NCBI GenBank assembly: GCA_008973525.1
Contig: WACJ01000039.1
Location: 1,116,001 to 1,180,000 of the forward strand
Length of the DNA stretch: 64,000 nucleotides
Origin: Stenopsyche tienmushanensis
Lineage: Eukaryota > Arthropoda > Insecta > Trichoptera > Stenopsychidae
Direction of reading: 5' to 3'
How positions within the stretch are numbered: the first letter of the stretch is position 1; every line of letters begins with the position of its first letter. Shown piece by piece: positions 1 to 11,710 of the stretch. A program made the position numbers and the translations under genes. Below the pieces are notes generated by a model, which was not told where the DNA came from, did no database searches, and saw nothing but the letters and a program-made list of their open reading frames with translations.

Positions 1-1672
1 ATTTCTTTCGTTGGTCACCAGTCAGCTAAATTGCTCACTGAAGTATGATTGGAGATCAAGTTTCGTCTCTATCATTTTGATGCATGTCCTCCAATTTTTA
101 ACACTATTCTCGAAAATAAATTAGAGCGAGCACTTCAGCCTGTAGCGAGCTTGCCAAGACGTGCCACTCCCGACGCTGCAAACCGGGAGACGTAATTGAA
201 TGAGACTGGAAAGGATGGGAAATCTTCCAGAGTTCTAAAATTACGAAATTAATAACGCCATAAATGCGCATTCACAACGATCCAAACGTCGCAGCGAAAG
301 GGTGAAAGATCCTTTGAAGCGCGTAGGTCAAAATTTATACACCTTCGCGCCTGTCGTTTGAGTGTTACATCTTGAGTTTAAATATAAATTTCCGCGCAGG
401 GCCTCCTTAATTATTTGCCCTTCAACCTTGTCTGCTTGAAAATTCATCCTGCCATTCGGCGTCGTCATTTTAATCTTTAAAGTCTTGCTGAAATATTTTT
501 TCAGTCGTTAGATCGTCGACATGGTTGTTGAGCTTGGATCAATATTTTTAATGGATAAACGAACGATCATGGCATTAATTTCTATTTTCAACATCATCAT
601 CTTTATAATCGTGACGGATTTCAATGCTGTACAAATAACTTTCTAACTTATATCTTTAATATGTGCCATCTGATCATTTATCCAATTGATTTTAATGATC
701 ATGCTTTGATATTACCATCCAAAATAATTGTAGTTTTAAATGCAAATGTGCATTTATTAACACTGCAGCATTTCTGCAAAGCTGAACGACTTCTTCCCGT
801 TGCTTAACATAAACTTCAGATGTTAATCAGGGAAGTGCTTTAGTAGAATTACCAAGCTATATTATAATAATGCACTGTGTTCTTAGATTAATAATCCAGA
901 AATTCAAGTTATGTCATGTATGTATTACAACCGTCATCTGTTTTCAATCAAATTAGCATAATAGTTGATACAATAATGGCTGAAAATTAATCCCACGTTA
1001 TTATTATACGAATGGATTTTTTTAACCGGCGTGAAATTCCTATGACAAGATTAAATTTATTGGCCTAAGCATAGATCTTAATTCTAAGCCGTTACGTGCC
1101 TAGTCATTTGCATACATCCTGTCGACAAAGGGTCAGAGCTATACAATGATGATTTGATACCATAATTGGATTTCGGACTGGTGAGACCCACAAGTTTTCA
1201 AACTTCAAAATCAACATTCTCACCTGAAAATATTTGTCTCCGATGATCGCCGTACGTGTGTGGTAATTATCACCCTACCGTATATGGTGATATTTGTGGT
1301 AGAATCAATGGGTATTTTTTCTCAAAAAAATAAATAGTCAGCATTCCGGGCAAACATGTCTACGTGTATTTTGAACTGTGTTTATTTATAAAATCTTTGT
1401 GAGCAAAAACCACAAGCGGATACTTATTCTACGATATCGCTTATTACTTAATTTTACAAATGATATCATTGTACATAAATTAGCTACGATGCCCTGTCAT
1501 GATCTGATAAGTATTTTTTACGGATACCGCACAACTTTTATTTAAAAAATGACCTGATAACGTTGTGGTAATTGGGTTTCGGTGATTTTTCTACGAATTT
1601 ATGCACGGGTTGTCAGTATATTAATAAAAACCATAGCTTCCTATGTTAAGTACGCTTAAAACAGAAGCCATT
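1..1672. other. AT-rich spacer, nothing recognised
   Basis: No reading frame, repeat with terminal structure or RNA gene is recognisable here. The first 450 bases are somewhat richer in GC than the rest. Confidence 0.5.
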
Positions 1673-1674
1673 TA

Positions 1675-2497
1675 TTAGGTTGTCCCATAAGTTTCTTTCG
1701 CAAATGAACACAGATCTAATCATAGCCATGGATGAAGAACACGCGCGATATACTATTTGCCAAATAGCTAACAAGTTAGAAATTCCACGAATATCCGTCC
1801 GTAATCATCTGACAAAATTGGGCTACATCAATCGTTCAAATGTGTGGTTATCTCATGAATTGACTGACTCAAATAAACTTCAGCGTATTTCAACATGCGA
1901 TCTTCTTCTCCAACGACATAATAGCCATTTTTCATTGAAGAGACTTGTCACTGGAGATGAAAGTTGGATACTCTATGAGAATATCCAACGTAAACGGTCT
2001 TGAATCAAGGGTACAGAAGCCTTAACTGTAGCTAAACCTGGCCTACTTCTAAAAAAAGTTTTGCTATGCATTTGGTGGGACTGGAAGGGGGTAGTTTATT
2101 ATGAGCTACTTCAGCAAGGTGAAACGATCAATTCAACAAAATATGCGTTTTTGTTCGTCAGAAATAAATTATTATCATTTGACTGGGATGTTTTACCTCA
2201 TCCTCCATACTCTCCGGACATTGCCCCTTCAGATTATTATTTATTTCTTTCATTGAAAAATTCTTTACGTGGTAAAAATTTTAATTCAAAAAATGATATA
2301 AAAATGTACCTTGATCAATATTTTGCCAACAAACCTGCGAAATTTTAGCAAGAAGGCATTACGAGGCTTCCGGAGAGACGGAGAAAGGTAATAGAATAGA
2401 ATGGATCATATATTATTCAATAAATTTTGATGTAATACATATTGTTGTTTATTTTATTTTTAATATGAAAACGAAAGAAACTTATGGGACACCCTAA
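1675..2497 (+). mobile_element. Internally deleted mariner (Tc1/mariner) with both TIRs
   Basis: The left end reads TTAGGTTGTCCCATAAGTTT and the right end, reverse-complemented, reads TTAGGGTGTCCCATAAGTTT. The match continues through CTTTCG, giving terminal repeats of about 26 bp with one mismatch. Both ends abut TA (1673-1674 and 2498-2499), the duplicated target of this superfamily. At 823 bp the element is shorter than a full mariner of about 1.3 kb, and the missing length is transposase sequence. The near-identical ends suggest a fairly recent insertion compared with most other elements here. Confidence 0.93.
1704..2348 (+). pseudogene. Mariner transposase, internally deleted and disrupted
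   Basis: Two open pieces, 1704-2003 and 2061-2348, in different frames with a stop between them, make up a broken DD34D mariner transposase. The first piece has a helix-turn-helix (TICQIANKLEIPRISVRNHL) followed by TGDESW, which holds the first catalytic Asp. The second piece has CIWWDWKGVVYYELL and ends with PYSPDIAPSDYYLF, which holds the third catalytic Asp. The stretch that should carry the second Asp is missing between TKYAF and RNKLL, and the N-terminal DNA-binding region is also shortened, so no active enzyme can be made. The frame opens almost directly from the left terminal repeat, showing that the 5' leader and first codons were lost. Confidence 0.9.
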
Positions 2498-2552
2498 TAT
2501 AAGGGATAAATAAGAAACTTGATGGTATGCCGCGAAGCGACGTGTTTAGTAC

Positions 2553-2948
2553 TAGAAAATCATTGTCAAAATTCCAATTTAATGAAAACCGATATTCTTC
2601 AAAACCGGTTTTCAGTTTTTGGGCGAAACTGGCTTCCACCGGTTTTCGGTTTTAAGAAATATAAAATTAAAATAGCGGGTATTTTATGATTATTCGAATT
2701 TTATTCAATATTAAGGGCTATATCTTCTTCAACTATTTCTACACACCCCTCTTCAACGTTTATTTCTGCCGCGAGATTTGGATACATCCTTGTTAAAAAC
2801 ATACTATTTCCTCCCGATATATTTTGGATTATGCAAAATAAGTAAAAGCTTTTTAAGGTAAGCAAAAACTTTGAAATGTTTCCGATTTTGCAGAATTGAT
2901 TGACGCCTAAACCGTTTCAAAACCGGTTTTCAAAAACGACAAGCCCTA
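2553..2948. mobile_element. hAT-like remnant with AACCGGTTTT subterminal words (group hAT-4)
   Basis: The right end, reverse-complemented, starts TAGGGCTTGTCG and runs into repeated AAACCGGTTTT-type words. The left side (2570-2660) holds the same words in mirrored order. The TAGGG start fits the other hAT ends in this window. I could not find a matching 8-bp target duplication, so the left border is approximate. No transposase fragment is recognised inside. Confidence 0.5.
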
Positions 2949-3206
2949 GCTGCAATATGATGTTAGAATGATAGTAATAATCAGTTATAAATATTATAAT
3001 AATATGTCGCTCTTTATACGACATTTTTCTATAACGACCATTTTTCGAATTACGACCCACTGTGTTTCTTTATACGGCCAAAAACGCTTTACCATTAGCG
3101 ATCTTCTATTCAGTTTCAGCTTTTCTGTTAAACGGATTTTCACTTTACTGCCAATTTTTCTGGAATATATCTAGGCCGTAAAGCAAGATGTAGGTGTACA
3201 ATGGTA

Positions 3207-3346
3207 TTGTCAACCCTCCTATAACGCCTAATTCGTTTGCAACGTCTTTTGCGTAAGAAACTAAACTAAACACATACTATTTTTTATGAGTGCCTAACAT
3301 TCTATAGCGTGGTATTTTTAACATTCTATGGCGTAAGGATTGACTG
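3207..3346. mobile_element. pogo/Tigger-type MITE, CTATAGCG group, copy 1
   Basis: It is flanked by TA (3205-3206 and 3347-3348). The ends read TTGTCAACCCTCCTATAACG and, reverse-complemented at the right, CAGTCAATCCTTACGCC. The interior carries the words ATTCGTTTGCAACGTC and TCTATAGCGTGG that recur in the copies at 17151-17366 and 44827-45051. It is non-coding at 140 bp. The class is assigned from the TA target and the CAGTCAACC-type ends seen in pogo-like elements. Confidence 0.75.
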
Positions 3347-3573
3347 TATGACAATTACAGTTGCTATGTATAATAATACTAAAATGTTGTCGTTATACTA
3401 ACAACACGGATCACTTGTTTTGCAGCAGGTAACGCTTCTTAGGATTATCATTTAGTTTTGTCAAATTATCATTGTCTTAATATATCATATAAGGAACAGA
3501 CAAACAGACATCGTTGATTGTATTTGGTGGTTATTAAGACATTGATCAAACCGATTGTCGACCACATTATCAT

Positions 3574-3680
3574 TAGGGCTTCGAACCGAAACTGAACCAA
3601 AAGTTGATAACCGGTAAAACCGTTATTTTTGCCGCAACGAAAACGTTATTTTCGTTTCAGTTTTATGCGAAAGATAGTAT
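3574..3680. mobile_element. hAT-like left end (TAGGGCTTCGAACCG), partner end not found
   Basis: TAGGGCTTCGAACCGAAACT is followed by AACCGG and CGTTTTCG-type words. This resembles the ends at 2948, 14154 and 17499. No matching right end was found nearby, so it is a truncated copy. Confidence 0.4.
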
Positions 3681-3789
3681 GGTTTCTATACCAATCTTAT
3701 ACAGAATTATTTAATCATTCTGTTAAATCAATATTTTTATCAACCCAAATTTAAAATTTTAATCCTAGATTTAATTTTAAACTATTGAT

Positions 3790-4402
3790 TATTTATATGT
3801 TTAACCTGTGTGGCAGGATGATCGCGTATTTGCGAGCGTATTCCAGTAATTCAGAAAGAGCACTCTTGTACGTTATGCTCGAAGAAAGACAGAGATGGAT
3901 AAAACGTAGCGCATTTCGGTAACTGTGCATGGGAGACAGAGACGGAGAGCTTCTTGTGTATTCACGATTGTATAAATCGTTAACCCAAATTTATTGATTA
4001 ATAATGATGTGTGAATGATAGAAGGATTTCAAGTATAATATATATTTTCTATGTATATCCAAAGTCCGAGTCTCCGAAAAGCGAATCCAGCGTCTCATGG
4101 TTACGTATTTCTATAACGATAATACAAATGTTAACTTTGAAGATGCGCTATATATCATCCGTGTTTATCCTGTGCGTTATAATATCGCATTGCTATTCTG
4201 TTTATGCTTCGAATATCAAATTTGCGCCCCGTGAGAAACTACACCGATTCATATTGGGCGACGTGAGTGTTAAATATAAGCTTCATATGCGTTACTGCGG
4301 TCCTGACAGATAAGTGAATTTGTACGGATGATAAGTGGCGGACAAGCAAATATAGCATCTAAGACTATGAGGATTTAAAATTGGCTCACTACTCAAAGGG
4401 TG
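3790..4402 (+). repeat. Dispersed repeat E, copy 1
   Basis: Blocks match 36590-37005: GAGACAGAGACGGAGAG, the AACCCAAATTTAT stretch, the GGTCCTGA block and the terminal CAAAGGGT. Further copies are at 53395-53665 (inverted) and around 56470-58120. In the copy at 37005 the end is CAAAGGGTTAA, which resembles a piggyBac-type terminus, but no transposase is seen, so the class is open. A 60-residue open stretch within it (from 4131) begins with a hydrophobic, signal-peptide-like segment. It is not preserved in the other copies and is probably chance. Confidence 0.6.
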
Positions 4403-5909
4403 AAATGACTTTGAAAAGACTACAGGTTACCCTTGATTGCTGAGGAATGTTTTTTTGAATCCACAACCAGAAGTTCTTAGAAGCTAGCTTACCATAATTC
4501 TATACCATGTTTATTTATATCAAACAATAGTTTACAATGTCAATATAATCTACACCAGTAAGCCTTTCAATCTGCATTGAAATTATTGTCCTTGATAACG
4601 ATTGTCTTCGTTGGAAGACAAAAATGGTACGACATCATCGTATGGACATCTGTTCGGAGAAAGGCACAATGTAACGGATTTCCTGCACAGTCTTAAAAAT
4701 TACAATATAATTAAAATATTTATCATAAAATAAATCCATTTAAACAAAAAAAATGTAAGATTTTTATAATGATGGCTTGCGAAGAATTCTGCTTCAACAA
4801 GTTTCTAGTTTATCTTCGAGGACACTAGATGATCCATTCTCCGTGTCCTCCTTTGTAACTACTAACGAGACATGGTGAAATGATACTCGAAAGCAAACAA
4901 CTATTATAATTATAAAAAAAATATTAATGCTTTGCTTGAAGGATATCGGTGTCACTTACGACGACCAAGGAAGCTGCAAATCTCGTATGAAAGAGTATAA
5001 CTATAACACAAACAAGTTCTCCATCCACATTAAAATGTGTATAGACACACGATTTCTACATGATATATTATTTAATTGGGATTAAATTGAATAGCATCAT
5101 AGTCTCATCTTCAGACTTCTCACCTCATTTCTGCTTATGAGATCTCATGCTCAATTTAACTGTCAAACTTGTATATATCTCCTTCAAATGAATTACATAT
5201 AAATGCTTCGTCCTTCGGTCCAAATTACCACCCCAATGCGTCTTTATTAATTTTCAATTCGGTCATGAAACCGATAACACATCATCGACTTGTTGCATTG
5301 CTTGCGTCATTTATCGTTGATTTCTTGACCTATAATGACATTCGACTTTATCAACATTATTTAATAATTGTTTAATTGGCAATTGAAACTGTACGTGTTC
5401 TTGGGAATTAATGCTAAGGCTTCAACGAAAGATTGACGATTGAATTAATAATATTTAATGTTATTATGGCTCAATACTTTTTAAGGGTATATGTTGGCAC
5501 ATTTCTTGGCGATTTATTCGCTTACTTACGTTCTCTAAAGGCTTGCACTCTGTCTGTATCTGTATTTTTCTCCATTTCACTTTTCACACAATTAAAATTG
5601 TAAGCTAAAAAAATATTTTATATTTGTGTAATATATAAAAAGTGCTATTGATTGTTTTATGCTACGTGTAGACACAATAGTTGCGCCTGGACGCACGCGT
5701 ATAGCGTGTTTATGTACATGTGTGTGCGACGGAAAGAGTACAAACGATTCTCCCTTTCTTTCCGATCAAATCCCATTTGGAGTTTCATTTCTTGTGAAAT
5801 TCAAGTGAATTTGCCCAACCACGCCCTAGCTATACAAGTATTGGTCTAAAAATGGATACATCATGTAACAAAATCGTTTAAATAACATTACATAAAAAAA
5901 ACTTAGTTA
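4403..5909. other. Spacer, nothing recognised
   Basis: AT-rich sequence with only short chance frames. Confidence 0.5.
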
Positions 5910-5911
5910 TA

Positions 5912-6144
5912 CAGAGTGCGGCAGGGAAACTTCCTTATTTAAAACGCGCGCCCTGAAGCGACAGTTATTCCGAGAATAGTGGAATGGCACTCATTATAAA
6001 AAAAACGGGACCTAACGTTTTCTGTCTTGTAGCTTTAATATCGGGTAATTATGCAATGGGCGAGGAAGGAGCTTGCGTTCGCCTTAGAGGCGTACTTTTT
6101 GTGTTATTCATTTTTAAAATAGGTAGTTTCCCTGCTGCACCCTG
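5912..6144. mobile_element. TA-flanked MITE with CAGGGTGCGGCAGGGAAACT ends
   Basis: The left end is CAGAGTGCGGCAGGGAAACT and the right end, reverse-complemented, is CAGGGTGCAGCAGGGAAACT, each next to TA. The similarity extends through the following TTCCTTATTTAAAA / ACCTATTTTAAAA. At 233 bp it has no transposase. The TA target points to Tc1/mariner mobilisation, but the parent element is not present in the window. Confidence 0.85.
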
Positions 6145-6650
6145 TATGAAGAAAAAAAAAATTACAATACATTTTTCTCACTTTGAGACGTTCAAAATAC
6201 AATGTTTCGTATCGAATGACTTTTTTTTATTTAAAAAGTCGTTTTTTTTAGTTATGATAATAACCATTATCAAAAACATATCTGAAGGATTTCGCGAACA
6301 CTTCAAAATTATCAGGGACATTAATTAGCGCCGCAATTCATGAAAATAAATTAAAAAGTTAAACCGTCACTAAAACACACGATTATTATTTATATAAATC
6401 ATGAAAAAATGACTGCAATTGCAGACGTGTCCGCAAATGCGGATAAATTTACATCGGGTTTTGCAAAGATTTTGAACGCTGATATTCTGTATTTCCGAGA
6501 TCATAGATAACATGTTCATCATTATTGAAGATTTCCTGATAATTTCATATTTAAACCACCTTTGGAACTATAGCATGGAAGGAAATCCTGGTAAAACTAC
6601 AAGCGTATCAGATTCAGATTTTCTATTTCAACAAGAGATTACTGAAATAG
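6145..6650. other. Spacer, nothing recognised
   Basis: AT-rich, without repeat ends or recognisable coding sequence. Confidence 0.45.
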
Positions 6651-6654
6651 TGAC

Positions 6655-7290
6655 ACTCGGATGGTGACGCCAATCCCGATCTGGCCTCAAAGGGCGCCAA
6701 CTTTCAAAATAGCGACAGGTTTTCAAAAAAGGACACGGTAGTAATCAAAGCAAGTCATTATGATTAATTATCAAAACAAATGACCACCACAGTAAACGTC
6801 GGGATTTTGCATTGGAAGATATTATGCCGGGAAGAAAAGGCTTTCAGTATAAGTGAGTTGTCGAGCATACCTTGACGGAGAAGGATCTCCTCGGACGACC
6901 AACTCTTTGACCTCATCCCCGACGAAGGAATATCTTCGCGAGGATAAGGGGACCATCAAGAAGAAGAAGAAGAAGATCAACTTCGAGTTCGAGAAGATGG
7001 TTCGACAAAGCTTTTACACTTAGGTGGACCATCACCCGCTTGCTCTGTATCCGCACGCTTGCTTATTTGCCACTGGTTCTCCTACTGTGGATTAATTGAA
7101 TAATTGCATTGTGATGATTGTTAGACATTTTATTAATCATCTGCAGCACCTGCCTCATTTTGTACTCTATTACCGACGATTGAAATCATAAACGTGTTCC
7201 GTCGTTCATCGCTGCCAACTCGTGGGCCGGGACCATTGTTACGTATTGCTCTCGATTTTGATCTATCATGCATCGCGTCGAGATGCTCTC
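6655..7290 (+). repeat. LTR-like repeat, group 2, copy 1
   Basis: It shares with 10465-10735 an upstream segment (TGACGNCNCTCCCGA, CAAAATAGCG, TTTTCAAAAAA) and a downstream segment (AATCATAAACGTGTTCCGTC, GGGACCATT, GCGTCGAGATGCT). Between these, this copy has about 350 bases absent from the other, including an AAG run at about 6958-6975. Arrangement and size suggest a solo LTR. No gag or pol sequence adjoins it, and borders and superfamily are uncertain. Confidence 0.45.
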
Positions 7291-7299
7291 AACACCAGA

Positions 7300-8737
7300 T
7301 TCCTATATACATTATATTTCGAAGAAATGTATAAGAAATAAATTTAAAAAATCGTGTGTAAATGATGAGCGTGTAAAGGCATCAAATCATAATCAACTTT
7401 TCGATTAAAGTCCAAAGTAGCTTCGTTAAATGAGTCGGAAATGGCCACGGTGTCGTGAGTGCTTTCGCGCCAGCAATCAATCCCGATTTCGTAGTCTTCG
7501 AACGCTAGTTTTTGGCGCTAATTTGCCATTATTGTCGTGGCATTTTTGGCGCTATTTAAATAACGATCGGGCTTATAGTTCGGGCGCGAGTTAATATTTG
7601 GTCGTCCAAATCGGTAGGAGACTTGACTCAATTCTAATCTCGACAATGGGCGTATTAAAAATCGATCAGCTTCGAACTAATGCGAATTAAATGACGAATA
7701 TTTTCGTACTTAACACTCGTTAACCGCAATTGCATATGACGTACAGAGTTATATTCAACCATTAAAACCGGTTGGAAAGACATTCAACCGTAAATTTCGC
7801 GCACAAAAACGACATTAAAAAAATTGCGTCCGCCTGCAGCAAATTATTAGGAAACTTGCGGATGTATTTCGTGGTATATTTTGTCGCATATGAGGATTAT
7901 TGATTTTTTAAAATGAAACAACCAAAAGGCGATTCGTCCATAAGTAAGTTTTAACCTAATAGTATTCCATTTATATAATAGAAAATTGGGGTGGCTCCCA
8001 TATAGCTTTCCATTAACAAGGGTCGGTTCGTGTCGAGATTACTTCCTTGATATACGTTCTTTGTATTCATCAAGTCCTTCATGTAAGGAATGATTATATA
8101 TATATTTTATTTTTTTCGAAATATACTTAAATTGGACCTGGTTGAAGACGTGGCATCTTGACAGGCTATTTCACTCGCAGCATCCATAAGGTGATGGAGA
8201 ACTGCAGAATGAATTAATCTCTGTCATGTCCATGTTGAGAGAATTGGTACAGGCGAATCATCGGGATAAAAAAGATATGCGAGCCAAAAAGAAATGTTAT
8301 TTCAATTGTAAACGAAACCGTTGTAGGTGTTTTGAAATTCAACGGTATCCATTTGTAGAAGTGAAATACTTCATTATGTCGTCGGATTCAAAAGCATAGC
8401 CATAGAACTTATACAATGGATTGTGGATGCGAATGGAGAAAATGACAGAGGATAGATGAGCCATAATATAAGGCATTTGGAGACAGAAGAGCCAAAGAAT
8501 GATAATATAATGCTAAGCACGAATGTGTAATAAGTGTTTATAAGGGTACGTAGAAATCGGTAAACACATACAATCCACTGATATTACCTTTTTTTACTAC
8601 AACGACTTTTATCCTATTCAAATATTAAACAATAAATACAATTCTGGATTATGCTTCGACATGTCAGACTTATTAAATGATGAGTTATCGCGATAAAAGG
8701 AGACCAAATGCAAAATAAACGTTAACTGCTTGAGACG
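7300..8737. other. Spacer with a GC-richer patch
   Basis: Around 7430-7620 the base composition rises (words such as TTTTGGCGCTA repeat) without an open frame. The rest is AT-rich and unrecognised. Confidence 0.4.
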
Positions 8738-9170
8738 TCACTCAATAAGTTCGTAGGATTTTTTTCACTTTACATATATATTTTCTTTATTTGGGATCAA
8801 TTTTTCGCAAATTCTTCCATCAAATATACTAATAACACCATATGATATTCGCTATTAAAGATTCTTCCTTTTTCAAGGCAATTAATTAATTAAATAACAA
8901 AATATGGAGATCAAAACCTTAACAGGTGACATTTGCGTTTTTGATCGCTTTGGACTTAGCTTAACTCAGCTGTCTGCTAATTTAGCTCTAGAGAATAGTG
9001 ATGGATATATGTTTCATCCATTGTCATATACTGCATTAAAAATCCTTTTGATTGCACTAAAACAGTTCCAAACAGCGCTCTGAATTATTGACGCGTTGAT
9101 CGAGTGAGAGCAAACGCGGTATCCACTTCGATATGGATCTATTTTGCCATCCTACGAACTTATTGAATGA
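8738..9170 (-). mobile_element. Mariner-like relic with CATTCAATAAGTTCGTAGGAT ends
   Basis: The left end TCACTCAATAAGTTCGTAGG and the right end, reverse-complemented, TCATTCAATAAGTTCGTAGG form terminal repeats of at least 22 bp with one mismatch. TA is next to the right end only. On the minus strand near 9030-8930 the broken frames read TMDETYIHHYS, then QTAELS and QKRKCH, which resembles the DETWIHYYTPE...RQ.AEW region around the first catalytic Asp of mariner transposases. Most of the transposase is deleted. Confidence 0.75.
8930..9035 (-). pseudogene. Mariner transposase fragment around the first catalytic Asp
   Basis: The minus-strand translation contains TMDETYIHHYS followed by stop-interrupted QTAELS and QKRKCHLL. 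In intact relatives this is the ENWIHYYTPE...Q.AEW...PKK segment after the first Asp. Only about 35 codons are recognisable and stop codons break them. It lies inside the terminal repeats at 8738 and 9170. Confidence 0.6.
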
Positions 9171-10464
9171 TATGTTACAAAGAGTGAGGATATTTAGATG
9201 GTCGAACAAAAACATGTAAATATGCTATATAATCACAGAAGAGATTCTTATCCATGGTACATAATATATATATATGATATTTAGAAAGAAAAAAAACTAA
9301 TCTTGTGGAGCACTAGGAAGAATACGTAGAAAGACAATTTCCGCGACATTTTTAATTGGACGCAATTGTAATACAAAGCTTGGTTGCTAAGAAAATAATA
9401 TCTATTCGCAACAACCAAGATAATTTCATTGTAAATGGCTTCTTAAATCGAAATTCATTGCAAACTTACCATCCAAGCGAAGGATAAGTATGCGATTTTG
9501 GAGACCATCCAAAGGACAATAGAGTTCGTCAATTGTCTCACATGTAAATACATATATTCGATTAGATGTTTTATCGTGTGCAATCCATCCGGCAAATATA
9601 TAAATGAAGGGCTAAAATTTAAATCTGTTTAATCTACGCAATTTGGCTCCAAATTGGTCGGTCGATTTTTTTCGAAAAGCTCCGTTCGTGCTTTACGGCT
9701 ACTATTATATTATATTAAGGCTACTTTTCAACCGGTCAAATACTCGCGTGTGTATAATTGACACTAATTGGAAGGACTTTTCTCAGGATATGTTCAATAA
9801 TAGTATAGCCCAAGGACTTCCTTACAATTCCCCAGCACTGTTTACGAAGTGATGTTAATTATCGTATTCAGGACATGGCCATATATGCAGGATAAGTCGG
9901 GTTAAATATATTATTTAAAGCTCAATTTTGTTTACCTCCTCCCCGATGATTCATAATTGATCGGCGTTAAAACCATCTTTGTCCATTATACATTGTAATA
10001 CATTAATTGCAATGAAATGTTGAGTATCAATGATTTACCCGAACAAATGCTACCATTTTTACTCGATTGTTGTTATACCAAGTCGTCGATTTATCATATT
10101 AAACGCCAAAAGTTGAAGAAAAGTCCGCTAAAAATTTGAAACAAAGACTGGACATGAAACGTGAAGAACCCATTCGGATCATAATTTAAGTCGCGTTGAT
10201 TGCTAAAAGTCGCGTTCCTTTATTCGTCCTGCGTACAAATATACTGTCAAATGATATTAGAATAATTTAAAAAAATGTATTTTCTTTGAAAGAATATTTC
10301 TGATGATAAGCTGAAAATGAGCCTTCAAAAAGAATGGAAATACATTCAGCACAGCTACCACATGTAACGTCATATAATTATAAAATACTAATAAATAATG
10401 AATAGATTAGAGAATAGATGAATAGAACTTAAATAATAGATTTTTGCAAAGTGCAAAATAATAC
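9171..10464. other. Spacer, nothing recognised
   Basis: AT-rich with an AT dinucleotide run near 9263-9274. No supported gene. Confidence 0.45.
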
Positions 10465-10735
10465 TCAGATGATGACGGCACTCCCGACCGCAGCAGCAGA
10501 CTGTCAAAATAGCAGCAGAATGTCAAATAGGCGGCGATTTTTCAAAAAAAAAGACCCGGCGATAATTAAATCGACTAATGAAGCTTCTTATCTATTATAT
10601 ATCACCGAACGAATAAAATCATAAACGTGTTCCGTCGTTCATCGCAGCCGACTCGTAAATCGGGACCATTATCTATGGACCGCGCCGCGATCGATCACGC
10701 ATTGCGTCGAGATGCTATCAACCGCAATAACAATC
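10465..10735 (+). repeat. LTR-like repeat, group 2, copy 2 (internally deleted)
   Basis: Matches the two outer segments of 6655-7290, including AATCATAAACGTGTTCCGTC and GCGTCGAGATGCT, but lacks the middle. AATAAA lies at the start of the downstream match. It is interpreted as a solo LTR or a deleted derivative of one. Confidence 0.45.
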
Positions 10736-10869
10736 GAAATAATAACCATAAGATCTCTAATGTTAAAAATAATTATAAGACGTGCTTAAATAGGATTTAA
10801 ATTAATATTAAAATAATAATAATAAGTCATCTGTAACATCGAGGCAGGGGCGAGACGGGGATCAAATAG

Positions 10870-11203
10870 AAATATTTTTTTCTCTAAATAACTATTAATT
10901 CCACACGAGAGAGAGAGAAAGATATCTGGCTGCGGGAAGGACGACCTCCCGCAGCCAAGGCTAACCGACGATTCTCCCGATTCCCGCCTCCTACGCGTCA
11001 CTACCAAACGGCAACGGTCCACGCGAAAGAAGCGATCGGTCGATATGCAGATGCAATGTCTCCGCAGGGCCACAAGAGATGGCGCTATTAAAATAGCACA
11101 TTGCACCTGAAGAGAGATGGAAGATGTCACTGTTAATCTGGCGAATTAAATCCGCTCAGATTAAAAGCGTTACTACGTTTGGGATGGTAAATCGTCCACG
11201 CTA
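10870..11203 (-). repeat. LTR-like repeat, group 1, copy 1
   Basis: One of five related copies (also 20573-20940, 22776-23147, 44400-44648 and 45384-45826). Shared words are CTAAATAACTAT, ACGAGAGAGA, GCAAGAAGCGATCGGTCG-like, GGGCCACAAGAGATGGCGCT and GTAAATCGTCCACGCTA. Reading the minus strand, the copies begin near TAGCGTGGGCGATTTACC. This copy lacks the GC-rich distal third. A minus-strand open frame across it (10786-11130) reflects the repeat and is not a gene. Confidence 0.6.
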
Positions 11204-11394
11204 AAATAACTTCCCATCGCCCGCAGTCTTTGATCCTTTTTTTGTAAAAACTTTCTTGAAGAATTACCTTTTTATTTGAGAAAATTATTGATTTTTTGAT
11301 GAATATTATCGTAAATGACCCATTTATCACCAAAACTATTTTTGGTGTTGTCTATCTATGTCTAAACTATCCTATTCGTTTTTCATGTGTTTGC

Positions 11395-11710
11395 ATAATG
11401 ATCCATGAGGATCCGATTGTTTGCCGTGGATCTGACTAAATTATTAAAATTCTATGATCTTCTCGTTCTCGGTTCATCCCTTAAGCGTCTATTGTCCGAT
11501 TTAAATTTCTGGAACCAATATTTGTATCTGAGGACTATTACCAATTTACCAAATTTAAAAAAAAAATAGTATACAATTCTGGATGTGGATTTCGTTAGTT
11601 TCAGGTTTGGAAACTTTATCCTTAACAATAAAAAACAACTTCCTTCGTCGTATCTGGACATAAACTAAGCTCAAATATAAGATCTTAAATTGTTCGACGA
11701 TATAGAAAGT
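11395..11710. repeat. Dispersed repeat F, copy 1
   Basis: Shares TTCTCGGTTCATCCCTTAAG, the ATTGTCCGATTTAAATT block and GGACATAAACTAAGCTCAAA with 18363-18700. The latter half is also shared with 33700-33880. No terminal structure or coding capacity was seen. Confidence 0.55.

Noticed and set aside
4131..4313. Possible secreted small protein with a hydrophobic leader
   Set aside because: It lies within dispersed repeat E and the frame is not kept in the other copies.
10786..11130. Minus-strand frame of 114 codons containing SLVALRRHCICIST, also open at 22939-23268, 44327-44524 and 45567-45815
   Set aside because: The shared translation follows from shared nucleotide sequence of the LTR-like repeat. 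Frames start and stop at different places and show no known domain.
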